Shown here: positions 49,825 to 58,680 of the stretch, one piece after another | How positions within the stretch are numbered: position 1 is the stretch's first letter | How the letters are laid out: every line of letters starts with the position of its first letter | Assembly: GCF_039542305.1 (NCBI RefSeq) | Contig: NZ_BAABHW010000002.1 | Location: 496,001-560,000 of the forward strand | Origin: Roseibacterium beibuensis | Lineage (GTDB): Bacteria; Pseudomonadota; Alphaproteobacteria; Rhodobacterales; Rhodobacteraceae | Direction: 5' to 3' | DNA: 64,000 bases | Made by a program: the position numbers and the translations under genes | Notes under the pieces: model-generated | Seen by the model: only the letters and a program-made list of their open reading frames with translations | Database searches by the model: none | Told to the model about the DNA's origin: nothing

Positions 49825-50244
49825 CGGGTGAGGCCCTCCTGTTTTGATGCCGCGGTGCAGCAGACACACCGCTTCCGGTCTTATCTAGCCACCGAACGCC
49901 GGAAGGTCAAAAAACGACGCATCAAGTGTCGCAATCCGGCAAAAAATCCTCCACAAGGGGTGAAATGAACCAATTCGCCCAGGATTTTGCCTAATAATTG
50001 GGCAGGGCGTGGAACGGCGGGCCGTTTCGGGATGCAGTTGCGGCATGGAGGTTGAAGCGCGACGGACAAGCCCCATTGTTAAGTACATGCTTCGTTGAAT
50101 GCCCCGCATTGGTAGCGCTATCACCGTTACCCCCGCCGCCGCCGACGCAAACCCGACAGGGTGCCGAGTTCCGCAGCGTGACAGGCGACATGGCCCCACA
50201 CGGCCCCAGGCGCACCGCCCCGCGCCCAAAAACACGGAGACGAC
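49825..50244. other. 420-base divergent control region galU / gpsA operon
   Basis: No gene is supported here; a 62-codon minus-strand frame has no ribosome-binding site. Near the gpsA side is a LacI-type palindrome (50110-50123), and an AT-rich stretch around 49900-50000 (with CCAATT and AATTGG about 25 bases apart) could hold the galU promoter. The purine site GGAGACGAC immediately precedes the gpsA ATG. Confidence 0.5.
50110..50123. promoter_or_regulatory. LacI-family-type operator
   Basis: TGGTAGCGCTATCA is a palindrome with central CG and only one mismatched pair (positions 3 and 12). Such 14-base CG-centred sites are characteristic of LacI/GalR regulators of carbohydrate genes. It lies 122 bases before the gpsA start; no LacI-family regulator is encoded in the window. 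Confidence 0.5.
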
Positions 50245-51387
50245 ATGAAGATCCAACCCGTCAATGGCGACCCGCTTCCGCATCATGCGAAACCTTTTTC
50301 CCGTCTTGCCGTCATCGGCGCGGGGTCCTGGGGAACGGCGCTTGCCGCCACGGCGGCGCGGGCGGGCAGTACGGTGCGGCTCTGGGGCCGCTCGGGCGAG
50401 GTGGTGGACGCGATCAACCGCAACCACCGAAACCCGCGCTACATGGACGATGTCGATCTGCCCGAAACGCTGCTGGCCGTGCATGAAATGAAGGCCGCAC
50501 TCGACGGGGCCGAGGCTGCGATGATCGTCGTGCCGTCCCAATCCGTGCGGCTGGTCGCCCGCCAAGTGGCCGAGCACGCGGCGCCGGGCATCCCGATCAG
50601 CATCTGCGCCAAGGGGATCGAGGGCGAAACGGGCCTTCTGATGACGCAGGTGGCGGAAGAGGAATTGAAAGGACACCCCGTCGGCGTCGTGTCCGGCCCG
50701 ACCTTCGCGCGGGAAACGGCGCTCAACCATCCGACAGCGGCGGTGGCGGCCTTCCCGTTCTCCTACCGCGACCGGCTGCACCCCGGGGACAGCGCGGCAG
50801 CCCGCTTTGCCGTGACGCTGACGACCGAAAGCTTCCGGGCCTATGTCTCGGACGACCCGATCGGGGTCGAGGTCGGCGGCGCGGTCAAGAACGTCATCGC
50901 CATCGCCTGCGGCATGATGACGGGCGCGGGCTTTGCCGAAAACACCCGTGCCGCGCTGATCACGCGCGGCGTGGACGAGATGAAGGCGCTGGCCGAAGCC
51001 CTGGGTGGCCGGCGCGAGACCGTCACCGGCCTGTCCGGGGTCGGTGACCTGACCCTGACATGTTCTTCGCCCACGTCACGGAACATGTCGCTGGGTCAGC
51101 AGTTAGGCAAAGGTATTGCGCGCGCAGACTGCTTCGACGGCGCCCCCGTCGTGGTGGAAGGCGAGCGCAATGCGAAATCCGTCACGGACCTGGCGCGGCG
51201 CCTGAATGTGCCGATGCCGATCTGTGAAACGGTGCGCTCCATCCTCTTCGATGGGGCCGCCCTCGGCGATGCGTTCGCCGCGCTTTGGGCCCGACCGATC
51301 GAGTCCGAACCGCGCACGATGGCGCTGTCGCTGACCCATCCGGCGGATGATTCCGCCGTACAAACGCTGGCAGAAAGGATATCATGA
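50245..51387 (+). CDS. gpsA: glycerol-3-phosphate dehydrogenase (NAD(P)+)
   Basis: A 380-residue enzyme that makes sn-glycerol 3-phosphate from dihydroxyacetone phosphate. GAGSWGTALAATAAR near residues 25-39 is the dinucleotide fold, VVSGPTFARE and GVEVGGAVKNVIAIACGM contain the substrate and lysine active site, and LTCSSPTSRN follows. It is about 40-50 residues longer than usual because of an N-terminal extension and an insert near residue 170. The operon context points to a dedicated copy for glucosylglycerol, not the phospholipid gpsA. The stop overlaps the next start (ATGA). Confidence 0.9.
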   Translation: MKIQPVNGDPLPHHAKPFSRLAVIGAGSWGTALAATAARAGSTVRLWGRSGEVVDAINRNHRNPRYMDDVDLPETLLAVHEMKAALDGAEAAMIVVPSQSVRLVARQVAEHAAPGIPISICAKGIEGETGLLMTQVAEEELKGHPVGVVSGPTFARETALNHPTAAVAAFPFSYRDRLHPGDSAAARFAVTLTTESFRAYVSDDPIGVEVGGAVKNVIAIACGMMTGAGFAENTRAALITRGVDEMKALAEALGGRRETVTGLSGVGDLTLTCSSPTSRNMSLGQQLGKGIARADCFDGAPVVVEGERNAKSVTDLARRLNVPMPICETVRSILFDGAALGDAFAALWARPIESEPRTMALSLTHPADDSAVQTLAERIS

Positions 51388-52160
51388 CCCGACACGAGCA
51401 AATCGACATTCCGACCATCGCCGACAAGGACTTGGTGCTTGCCACCGATCTGGACGGCACATTCCTGGGCGGCACCGACGAGGAGCGCCGCTCTTTCTAT
51501 GATTGGATTGAAGAGAACCGGTCCCGTGTCGGGCTGATCTTCGTCACCGGGCGCGATCCGGGCTTCATCACCCATCTGACGCGCAAGCAGGGCGTGCCGC
51601 GCCCCGACTATGTGATCGGCGATGTCGGCACCACGATTGCCGCGTTCGATGACAGCAATCACGTATCCCCCATCGACGAGCTCGAAGCCGAGATCGCAGA
51701 GAAGTGGGGCGATGCCAATCGCAAGGTCGAAAGCGCGCTGCACCGCGTCTCGGGTCTCAAGCTGCAATCGGCCGCGTTCCGCTATCGTGTCAGCTACGAC
51801 ATGGACCCGAGCCGTTTCGACCCAGTTGCCTATGACATCGTGGCCGAGATGGGGCTCGACTCCCTCGTCTCCGCCGATTGCTATTTCGACGTTCTGCCCA
51901 AGGACGTGAGCAAGGGTCCGTCCCTTTTGCGCCTGTTGGAGCACCTGGGCATCGACAATCGCAAATGCCTCGTGGCGGGCGATACGATGAACGACCACTC
52001 GATGCTGGCCATGGGCGTGCCCGCCGTTGCGGTCGGCAATTCCGAGGCCGCGCTGCTCGAGGCGCTGGATGGGCACGACCACGTGCATCTTGCCAAGGAA
52101 CACGGGGTCGCCGGCATCGCCGAGGCGATCCTGCGTTTCGAATTCCTGGCCGCAAGCTAA
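51384..52160 (+). CDS. ggpP: HAD-IIB phosphatase, probable glucosylglycerol-phosphate phosphatase
   Basis: A 258-residue HAD hydrolase of subclass IIB, resembling sucrose-phosphate phosphatase. Motif I is LATDLDGTF with nucleophile Asp22 and acid Asp24, motif II is FVTGRDP, and motif IV is GDTMNDHSML. Between gpsA and a GgpS-like synthase, with a four-base overlap at its start, the simplest role is dephosphorylating glucosylglycerol-phosphate. In some bacteria the same two activities are fused in one protein; here they are split. Trehalose- or mannosyl-type substrates remain possible. Confidence 0.78.
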   Translation: MTRHEQIDIPTIADKDLVLATDLDGTFLGGTDEERRSFYDWIEENRSRVGLIFVTGRDPGFITHLTRKQGVPRPDYVIGDVGTTIAAFDDSNHVSPIDELEAEIAEKWGDANRKVESALHRVSGLKLQSAAFRYRVSYDMDPSRFDPVAYDIVAEMGLDSLVSADCYFDVLPKDVSKGPSLLRLLEHLGIDNRKCLVAGDTMNDHSMLAMGVPAVAVGNSEAALLEALDGHDHVHLAKEHGVAGIAEAILRFEFLAAS

Positions 52161-52174
52161 GGGGGATTACAGCC

Positions 52175-53689
52175 ATGGCATCGGATCTGGTCATCGTTTA
52201 CCACCGCCAACCCTACGAGGAAGTCGAAGACAAGGACGGCAAGGTCACCTTCCAGGAAAACAAGAGCCCGAACGGCATCGTCCCGACGCTGAAAAGCTTT
52301 TTCGGCGCGGTCGATCACGGCGCCTGGATCGCCTGGAAGCTGGCCGAAGACAGCGCCAATCCCGGCTTTGAGCAAGTGGTCGAGATCGACGATGCCTACG
52401 GCAAATACTCCGTCTCGCGCCTGCCCCTCACCAGGGAGCAGGTGAGCGAATTCTACCACATCACGTCGAAATCCGCCTTCTGGCCGATCTTGCATTCCTT
52501 CAAGGAACGCTACGATTACGACCCGGTGAACTGGCCCAATTTCCGCGAGGTGAACTGGCGCTTTGCCGAGGCAGCGGCGGCCGAGGCCTCGGATGGCGCG
52601 CTGGTATGGGTCCATGACTACAACCTGTGGCTTGTGCCCGGCTACCTGCGCCAGATGCGCCCCGACCTGCGCATCGCCTTCTTCCACCACACGCCCTTCC
52701 CCTCGGCGGACGTCTTTAACGTCTTGCCGTGGCGACGCGAGATCGTGGAAAGCCTCCTGGCCTGCGACGTGGTCGGGTTCCACATCCCGCGCTATGCCAC
52801 CAACTTCGTCTCGGTCGCGCGCAGCTTGCTGGACGTGACCGTGGAAGACCGCGAAACCGTCGGCGAGAACCTGACCTTCGAAGGCACGGCGCTGAACGAG
52901 CGCACTGTGCCGACCCGCGTTTCCTACAAGGGGCGCGAGGTGGAAATCAGCGTGGCGCCCGTGGGCGTGGACGTGCCCTTCGTCGAGAAAAACGCCGACA
53001 GCCCCGAGACCACTGAGCGCACCGCACAGATCCGCGAGGAAATGGGCGCCGCCAAGCTGATCCTGTCGGTGGGCCGTACCGACTATACCAAGGGTGGCCT
53101 CGAACAACTCGCCAGCTTCGAGCGTTTGCTTGAAAAACACCCCGAGTTGGTGGGCAAGGTGCGGCTCATGCATGTCTCGGTCGCGGCCAACCGCAACATG
53201 ACCGCCTACGAGGAAATCCAAAGCGATATCGAACAGGCCGCCGGTCGGATCAATGGCCGGTTCGGGCGGCTCGACTGGCAGCCGATCGCGCTGATCTCGC
53301 GGGCGATCCCCTTCTCGGAACTGATCGCCTATTACCGGGCCGCCGACGTGGCCTGGATCACGCCGCTGGCCGACGGCATGAACCTTGTCGCCAAGGAATT
53401 CATCGCCTCGCGCACCGATGGCGACGGGGTTCTCGTCCTGTCGGAATTCGCCGGCGCCGCGGTCGAGCTTGGTTCGGCGGTCATCACCAATCCGTTCTCC
53501 CACCGCTCCATGGACAGCGCCATCTTCACAGCCCTCGACATGCCCGAGGACGAGCGCCGCGCCCGCATGGCCGACCTGCGCCGCGCCGTCAGCCGCTACG
53601 ACGTTCGCGCCTGGGGGCGGGCCATCGGTGCGGACCTTGGGATGCAGAAAAAGGGAAATGACGGCGGCAACACGCCCGCCGCGGCCTGA
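52175..53689 (+). CDS. ggpS: glucosylglycerol-phosphate synthase-like glycosyltransferase
   Basis: A 504-residue GT20 glycosyltransferase. Its N-terminus LVIVYHRQPYEEV and KSPNGIVPTLKSFFG follow glucosylglycerol-phosphate synthase of cyanobacteria, not the SNRL start of trehalose-6-phosphate synthase. WVHDYNLWLVPGYLR, FFHHTPFPSADVF and PLADGMNLVAKEF are the conserved GT20 catalytic segments. It would join glucose from ADP- or UDP-glucose to glycerol 3-phosphate, whose source, gpsA, is in the same operon. GGGGGA lies eight bases before the ATG, 14 bases after the phosphatase stop. An intrinsic terminator follows. Confidence 0.85.
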   Translation: MASDLVIVYHRQPYEEVEDKDGKVTFQENKSPNGIVPTLKSFFGAVDHGAWIAWKLAEDSANPGFEQVVEIDDAYGKYSVSRLPLTREQVSEFYHITSKSAFWPILHSFKERYDYDPVNWPNFREVNWRFAEAAAAEASDGALVWVHDYNLWLVPGYLRQMRPDLRIAFFHHTPFPSADVFNVLPWRREIVESLLACDVVGFHIPRYATNFVSVARSLLDVTVEDRETVGENLTFEGTALNERTVPTRVSYKGREVEISVAPVGVDVPFVEKNADSPETTERTAQIREEMGAAKLILSVGRTDYTKGGLEQLASFERLLEKHPELVGKVRLMHVSVAANRNMTAYEEIQSDIEQAAGRINGRFGRLDWQPIALISRAIPFSELIAYYRAADVAWITPLADGMNLVAKEFIASRTDGDGVLVLSEFAGAAVELGSAVITNPFSHRSMDSAIFTALDMPEDERRARMADLRRAVSRYDVRAWGRAIGADLGMQKKGNDGGNTPAAA

Positions 53690-53711
53690 TCCGCCCATAG
53701 ACTAAAACGCG

Positions 53712-53745
53712 AAACGCCGCCCAAGCGGGCGGCGTTTTCGTTTTC
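53712..53745. terminator. strong intrinsic terminator after ggpS
   Basis: An 11-bp perfect stem (53712-53722 with 53727-53737, AACGCCGCCC core, tetraloop AAGC) runs into TCGTTTTCT. It ends the gpsA–ggpP–ggpS operon. On the minus strand the same stem is followed by TTTCGCGTTTT, so it can also end transcripts of tRNA-Ala. Confidence 0.9.
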
Positions 53746-53800
53746 TGGACACGCCCGCACGAGCGTCTCAAGCGGCACGATGCAATGTCCGGGAAGGATT

Positions 53801-53876
<76 letters not shown>

Positions 53877-53986
53877 ATCCTGCGCCGGCTGCCCGGCACG
53901 TTCGGTAGCGGCGGTTTAGTGGCACTGACCGGGCAGTTCAAGCGAAAAAATCACCTGCCCGACCAGCGCATCCGCCGCTGCCGCGA

Positions 53987-54337
53987 TCAGCTTTCGTCGC
54001 TGTCGTCCGACGCGACATCGGCCAGGTCGTCCAACGCGACCGTATCGCTGTCGTCGTCATCGTCCAGCACATCGTCGTCGTCGATATCGACATCCGAATC
54101 GTCATCGATATCCAGATCGTCGTCGAGCACCACCTCGTCATCGGTGTCCTCTTCCGACTTCTTCTTGGCCGTCTTCGGATCCGCCTTGTCGGCCACAAGC
54201 GTGCGTCCGCCCTTGCCGGTATCCAGTTCGACGACTTCCCCCGTGTAGGGGCTGACGATCGGATTCTGGTTCAGATCGTAAAACCGTTTGCCGGTCGTGG
54301 GGCAAACGCGTTTGACGCCCCATTCCTCTTTGGGCAT
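53987..54337 (-). CDS. TIGR02300 (FYDLN acid) family protein
   Basis: A 116-residue protein. The first 45 residues (KEEWGVKRVCPTTGKRFYDL) form the conserved FYDLN domain with CPxTG, and the rest is an extreme acidic tail of Asp/Glu repeats (VVLDDDLDIDDDSDVDIDDD and on). The tail is encoded by a GAC/GAT-rich run. Family members are common in Alphaproteobacteria and of unknown function; the acidic tail suggests binding to a basic partner or metal ions. GAAGGGGGTGTC precedes the ATG. Confidence 0.88.
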   Translation of the reverse strand: MPKEEWGVKRVCPTTGKRFYDLNQNPIVSPYTGEVVELDTGKGGRTLVADKADPKTAKKKSEEDTDDEVVLDDDLDIDDDSDVDIDDDDVLDDDDDSDTVALDDLADVASDDSDES

Positions 54338-54460
54338 GACACCCCCTTCAATCATCGCTATCGAGAGAATTGCGGCCATCTGCCATACTGTCGGAAGCGT
54401 GTAAAGCCTTTCCCGGCAATCCGGCGAAGGGTCCGGCCACAACAAACCCCGGAGCGGAGA

Positions 54461-55180
54461 TTGGCACCCAGACCGCCTGTTTCAACCCATGTGCTTCCCG
54501 GCGATCCGCCGGTCGAAGTCAGGTTGCGCCGGAGCGCCCGCGCCAAACGCTTTTCGCTGCGTGTCAGCCGCTCGGACGGGCGCGTGTCGCTCAGCCTGCC
54601 GCAATGGGCCCCCGAGGCCGAGGCGCTGGCCTTCCTGCGCGCGCGCGAGGATTGGGTGCGCCGACACCTGCAGGACGCCCCGCCCCCCAAGCTGGCGCGC
54701 GTGGGGGCCATGGTGCCGATCTGCGGCACCCTCCGCCCGGTCGAGAGCGGACCGGGGCGCGCTGCGCGCTTCGACGGCGGTGTCATCCACGTCCCGCCCG
54801 GCCCGCGGGAGGGGGCCCGGATCAAGGCCCTTCTCACGGCGCTGGCCCGCGACAGGCTGGCCTCTGCCGTCGCCCGCCATGCCGAGACGCTTGGGCGCGT
54901 GCCCGGTCGCCTCACCCTGCGGGATCCAAGGTCGCGGTGGGGCAGTTGCTCGGCCAGGGGGGATTTGATGTTTTCCTGGCGGCTGATCATGGCGCCGCCC
55001 GAAATCCTCGACTACGTCGCCGCCCACGAGGTCGCGCATCTGGCCGAGATGAACCATTCTGCCGCCTTCTGGGCGGTCTGCCACCAGCTCTGCCCCGAGA
55101 CCGACCGCCACCGCGCATGGCTCAAGGCGCATGGCGCCGACCTCCTGTCGTGGCGCTTCGACAGTACTCCCAGCACGTAG
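54461..55180 (+). CDS. SprT/YgjP-like zinc metallopeptidase (M48-related)
   Basis: A 239-residue protein of the YgjP/DUF45 family. The zinc-binding motif HEVAHLAEMNHSAAFW near residues 187-202 contains HExxH, with a further His. RSARAKRFSLRVSRSDGRVS and PRSRWGSCSARG are family landmarks. It starts with TTG at 54461, with GGAG six bases upstream. It probably cleaves or remodels a cytosolic protein; substrate unknown. A GntR regulator follows nine bases later. Confidence 0.85.
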   Translation: MAPRPPVSTHVLPGDPPVEVRLRRSARAKRFSLRVSRSDGRVSLSLPQWAPEAEALAFLRAREDWVRRHLQDAPPPKLARVGAMVPICGTLRPVESGPGRAARFDGGVIHVPPGPREGARIKALLTALARDRLASAVARHAETLGRVPGRLTLRDPRSRWGSCSARGDLMFSWRLIMAPPEILDYVAAHEVAHLAEMNHSAAFWAVCHQLCPETDRHRAWLKAHGADLLSWRFDSTPST

Positions 55181-55189
55181 GTCCCAGCC

Positions 55190-55843
55190 ATGCTGATGAA
55201 CCCCCGCCCCACCGATACCGGCGCCGCCGTTGCCCATGACCGGGTCTACCGCGCCCTGCGCTCGCGCATCATGCATGGCGAGGTCGGCCCGGGGCAGGCC
55301 ATGACGCTGCGCGGTCTGGGCCGCGAATTCGGCGTCTCGATGACCCCCGCGCGCGAGGCCGTCCGGCGGCTGGTCTCCGAAGGCGCGCTGTTTCTCTCCG
55401 CCTCGGGCCGTGTCTCGACGCCCGAGCTGTCGAACGAACGCATCGAGGAACTGGCCGCGATCCGCGCGCTTCTGGAACCCGAACTGTCCGCCCGCGCCCT
55501 GCCCCGCGCGCACCCGGCCCTGATCGAACGCATGGAGGCGATCAACGCCGCCATCGCCCAGAACGTCGCCCGCCGCGACGCGGTCGCCTATATCCGCTCC
55601 AACCTCGAGTTTCACCGCACGCTCTACCTGCGCGCGCAGGCCCCGGCGATGCTGGCCTTGGCCGAAACAGTCTGGCTGCAACTCGGCCCCACGATGCGCG
55701 CGCTTTACGGGCGGCTGAACCGCACCGAACCGCCGCAGCACCACAAGTTGATCCTCGCCGCGCTGAAGGCGGGCGACGAACCAGGCCTGCGCCTCGCCGT
55801 GCGGGCCGATGTGACCCAGGGCCTGCGGCTCCTCGCCACCTGA
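55190..55843 (+). CDS. GntR family transcriptional regulator (FadR/FCD subgroup)
   Basis: A 217-residue regulator. The N-terminal winged helix (VYRALRSRIMHGEVGPGQAM and the recognition part REFGVSMTPAREAVRRL) is textbook GntR, and the helical C-terminal part (residues 85-215) fits the FCD effector domain (ELAAIRALLEPELSARAL). Ligand-binding histidines (FHRTLYLRA, EPPQHH) are visible. The target cannot be inferred from neighbours; it is translationally close to the metallopeptidase. Terminated by a strong hairpin. Confidence 0.88.
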   Translation: MLMNPRPTDTGAAVAHDRVYRALRSRIMHGEVGPGQAMTLRGLGREFGVSMTPAREAVRRLVSEGALFLSASGRVSTPELSNERIEELAAIRALLEPELSARALPRAHPALIERMEAINAAIAQNVARRDAVAYIRSNLEFHRTLYLRAQAPAMLALAETVWLQLGPTMRALYGRLNRTEPPQHHKLILAALKAGDEPGLRLAVRADVTQGLRLLAT

Positions 55844-55885
55844 TCCGATCTTTATCCCGGAAAATATGCACGCGCGGAACGCGCG

Positions 55886-55920
55886 CGCGGGGCAAGGGGG
55901 TCAAGACCCCTTGCCCCGCG
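55886..55920. terminator. 14-bp perfect-stem hairpin between convergent genes
   Basis: CGCGGGGCAAGGGG (55886-55899) pairs exactly with 55907-55920 around a seven-base loop, between the GntR gene and the convergent SH3 gene. There is no T-run on either strand. It is probably a shared terminator or an intergenic repeat element of this genus. Confidence 0.6.
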
Positions 55921-55959
55921 ACACCGGGCGACGCCAAGGGCGGCGCAAACCCTCGGGCC

Positions 55960-56284
55960 TCAGCCCGTCCGCGCCAAGTTGGCGTCCGGCACCCAGCCGA
56001 CACGCCCATCCGCATGACGGCAGAGCCACCAGCCCGCATGCGTTTCCAGCAAGGTCACAAGATCGCCGCAGCGAACGGTCAGTTCCACGGAGTCGAACGC
56101 CATGCGGGCCCGGCCCTCCACCACGAGGCCCTCGGGCAGCCAGCCGCCCAGGCCCTCTGCGTTCACGCACCAGCGCCAGCCAGGGTTGTCCGGGTCCGTG
56201 CCTCCGGCCGATAGGCGCTCCCCCCGCACCACGCGCAGCGCGGGGGTGTAGCTGGCCGTCCAGGCCAGCGTGACGCGGGCTGTC

Positions 56285-56307
<23 letters not shown>
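55960..56307 (-). CDS. SH3-domain protein downstream of lpd
   Basis: A 115-residue protein without signal peptide. The two halves are SH3-like repeats: GWRWCVNAEGLGGWLPE and GWWLCRHADGRVGWVPD, each ending in the same GxGWxP strand pattern. It starts with GTG at 56307, inside the last 23 bases of lpd, with no strong ribosome-binding site, so it may depend on translation of lpd. Function unknown. Confidence 0.7.
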
Positions 56308-57673
<1,366 letters not shown>

Positions 57674-57708
57674 GGGTGTCTCCTATCCAGTTCTTGCAGT
57701 CACAGGGC

Positions 57709-57739
57709 GTACACACCCCGTACACACCCCGTACATACA
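57709..57739. repeat. tandem 11-bp repeat upstream of lpdA
   Basis: GTACACACCCC occurs at 57709-57719 and again at 57720-57730, followed by a third partial copy (GTACATACAC, 57731-57740). It lies 36-66 bases upstream of the lpdA start. The period is one DNA helical turn, so it could align protein-binding sites on one face. Confidence 0.7.
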
Positions 57740-57802
57740 CGAGGCCAGATGATGATGCGCGGCGGATACGCCCACCCCGCGATGAAACCGCTGACCGACG
57801 CC

Positions 57803-58192
57803 TCAGAGAAGTGCGGCAATCAGCATGACGATGGTCGCGCCAAAGCCCACGAACCAAATCAGGCTGCGCCAGGGCGTCAGCCCCTGCGCATAGGCCGGCA
57901 CGTAAAGGATGCGCGAGATCAGGTAGGCATGCGCGCAAAGCTGCGTCACGAGGGTGGACTGGTCCGAGACCGAGATCACGACGGCGGCGATCCCGAAGAG
58001 GATCAGCCCCTCGAAATGGTTGGTCATCGCCCGTTGCAGGCGGCCCGCGACGCCGGTGATCTCGCGCTTTTCATCGCGCGGGCCGGCGGCGTATTTACTG
58101 CCGACCTGCCCCTGCGCGGTGAACGAAAAGAGGCCGATCTGCACGATCTGCAACAGCGCGGCGAGGGTGAGGACGGTAAGCTCGGTGGTCAA
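57803..58192 (-). CDS. MAPEG family membrane protein
   Basis: A 129-residue protein with four membrane helices (about residues 5-23, 52-72, 78-98 and 108-128), the MAPEG fold. The GPRDEKREITGVAGRLQRAMTNHFEGLI segment contains the conserved Arg and Asn/His residues of the family, whose better-known members conjugate glutathione or convert eicosanoids; bacterial function is unclear. A TTG start at 58192 is needed. Placed between lpd and the orphan gene in the odh cluster. Confidence 0.8.
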   Translation of the reverse strand: MTTELTVLTLAALLQIVQIGLFSFTAQGQVGSKYAAGPRDEKREITGVAGRLQRAMTNHFEGLILFGIAAVVISVSDQSTLVTQLCAHAYLISRILYVPAYAQGLTPWRSLIWFVGFGATIVMLIAALL

Positions 58193-58243
58193 TTCATTTC
58201 TCTGCTTCTTGAGTACCGATTAGCTCACACTGCATGAGGTGGA

Positions 58244-58666
58244 TCACTCGCTGCGGGTAAAGCTCTCAACCGAAAAAAGTATCATTTCGATTTCGATGCC
58301 ATCGGCCAAGTTATTGTCCTCGTCGTCAATTGAAATCTCTACCGTTCCTTCAATTTGACATGGCGATTGAAGCGTTTCGAACAATTCTAGTTCACAGCCT
58401 TCAATATCTCGCCGAACATTCCGCCCCGCATCGAGCAAAACGCGATATCGTCCCGTCCCATCCGCAAAGTAAATGCGATCGCCACCGAAGAGGGTGCCAA
58501 TTGCGCCAGAAATCTGAAGCTCTGATCCGTTAAGCCCCTCATAAAAGGCGCTTACAGCAGCTTCCATAGCTGGCGTGCCTGCAATCGCTTCTTGGCTGTA
58601 AGCAATGCTGGGCAGCATGATGGACGTTGCAGCTACGATCACTGTTAAGGCATTCCTACGAAACAA
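58244..58666 (-). CDS. exported orphan protein with atypical codon use
   Basis: A 140-residue protein. The first 25 residues (FRRNALTVIVAATSIMLPSIAYS) form a signal peptide. The mature part is acidic, with cysteines near residues 89 and 103 and a DDEDNN stretch near residue 115. It begins with TTG at 58666, 14 bases after the odhB stop, with a good GGAGAT site. By hand count 68 of 140 codons end in G or C (49%), compared with roughly 90% in flanking genes, so it is likely imported. No family recognised. Confidence 0.7.
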   Translation of the reverse strand: MFRRNALTVIVAATSIMLPSIAYSQEAIAGTPAMEAAVSAFYEGLNGSELQISGAIGTLFGGDRIYFADGTGRYRVLLDAGRNVRRDIEGCELELFETLQSPCQIEGTVEISIDDEDNNLADGIEIEMILFSVESFTRSE

Positions 58667-58680
58667 GATTTATCTCCGTT

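Noticed and set aside
49881..50069. A 62-codon minus-strand frame in the galU–gpsA gap.
   Set aside because: No ribosome-binding site, Pro/Arg/Cys-rich random composition, and it overlaps likely promoter DNA.
51384..53689. A trehalose (otsB–otsA) operon.
   Set aside because: Considered because of the GT20 and HAD pair, but the synthase N-terminus is of the glucosylglycerol type and a gpsA gene heads the operon; kept as the alternative.
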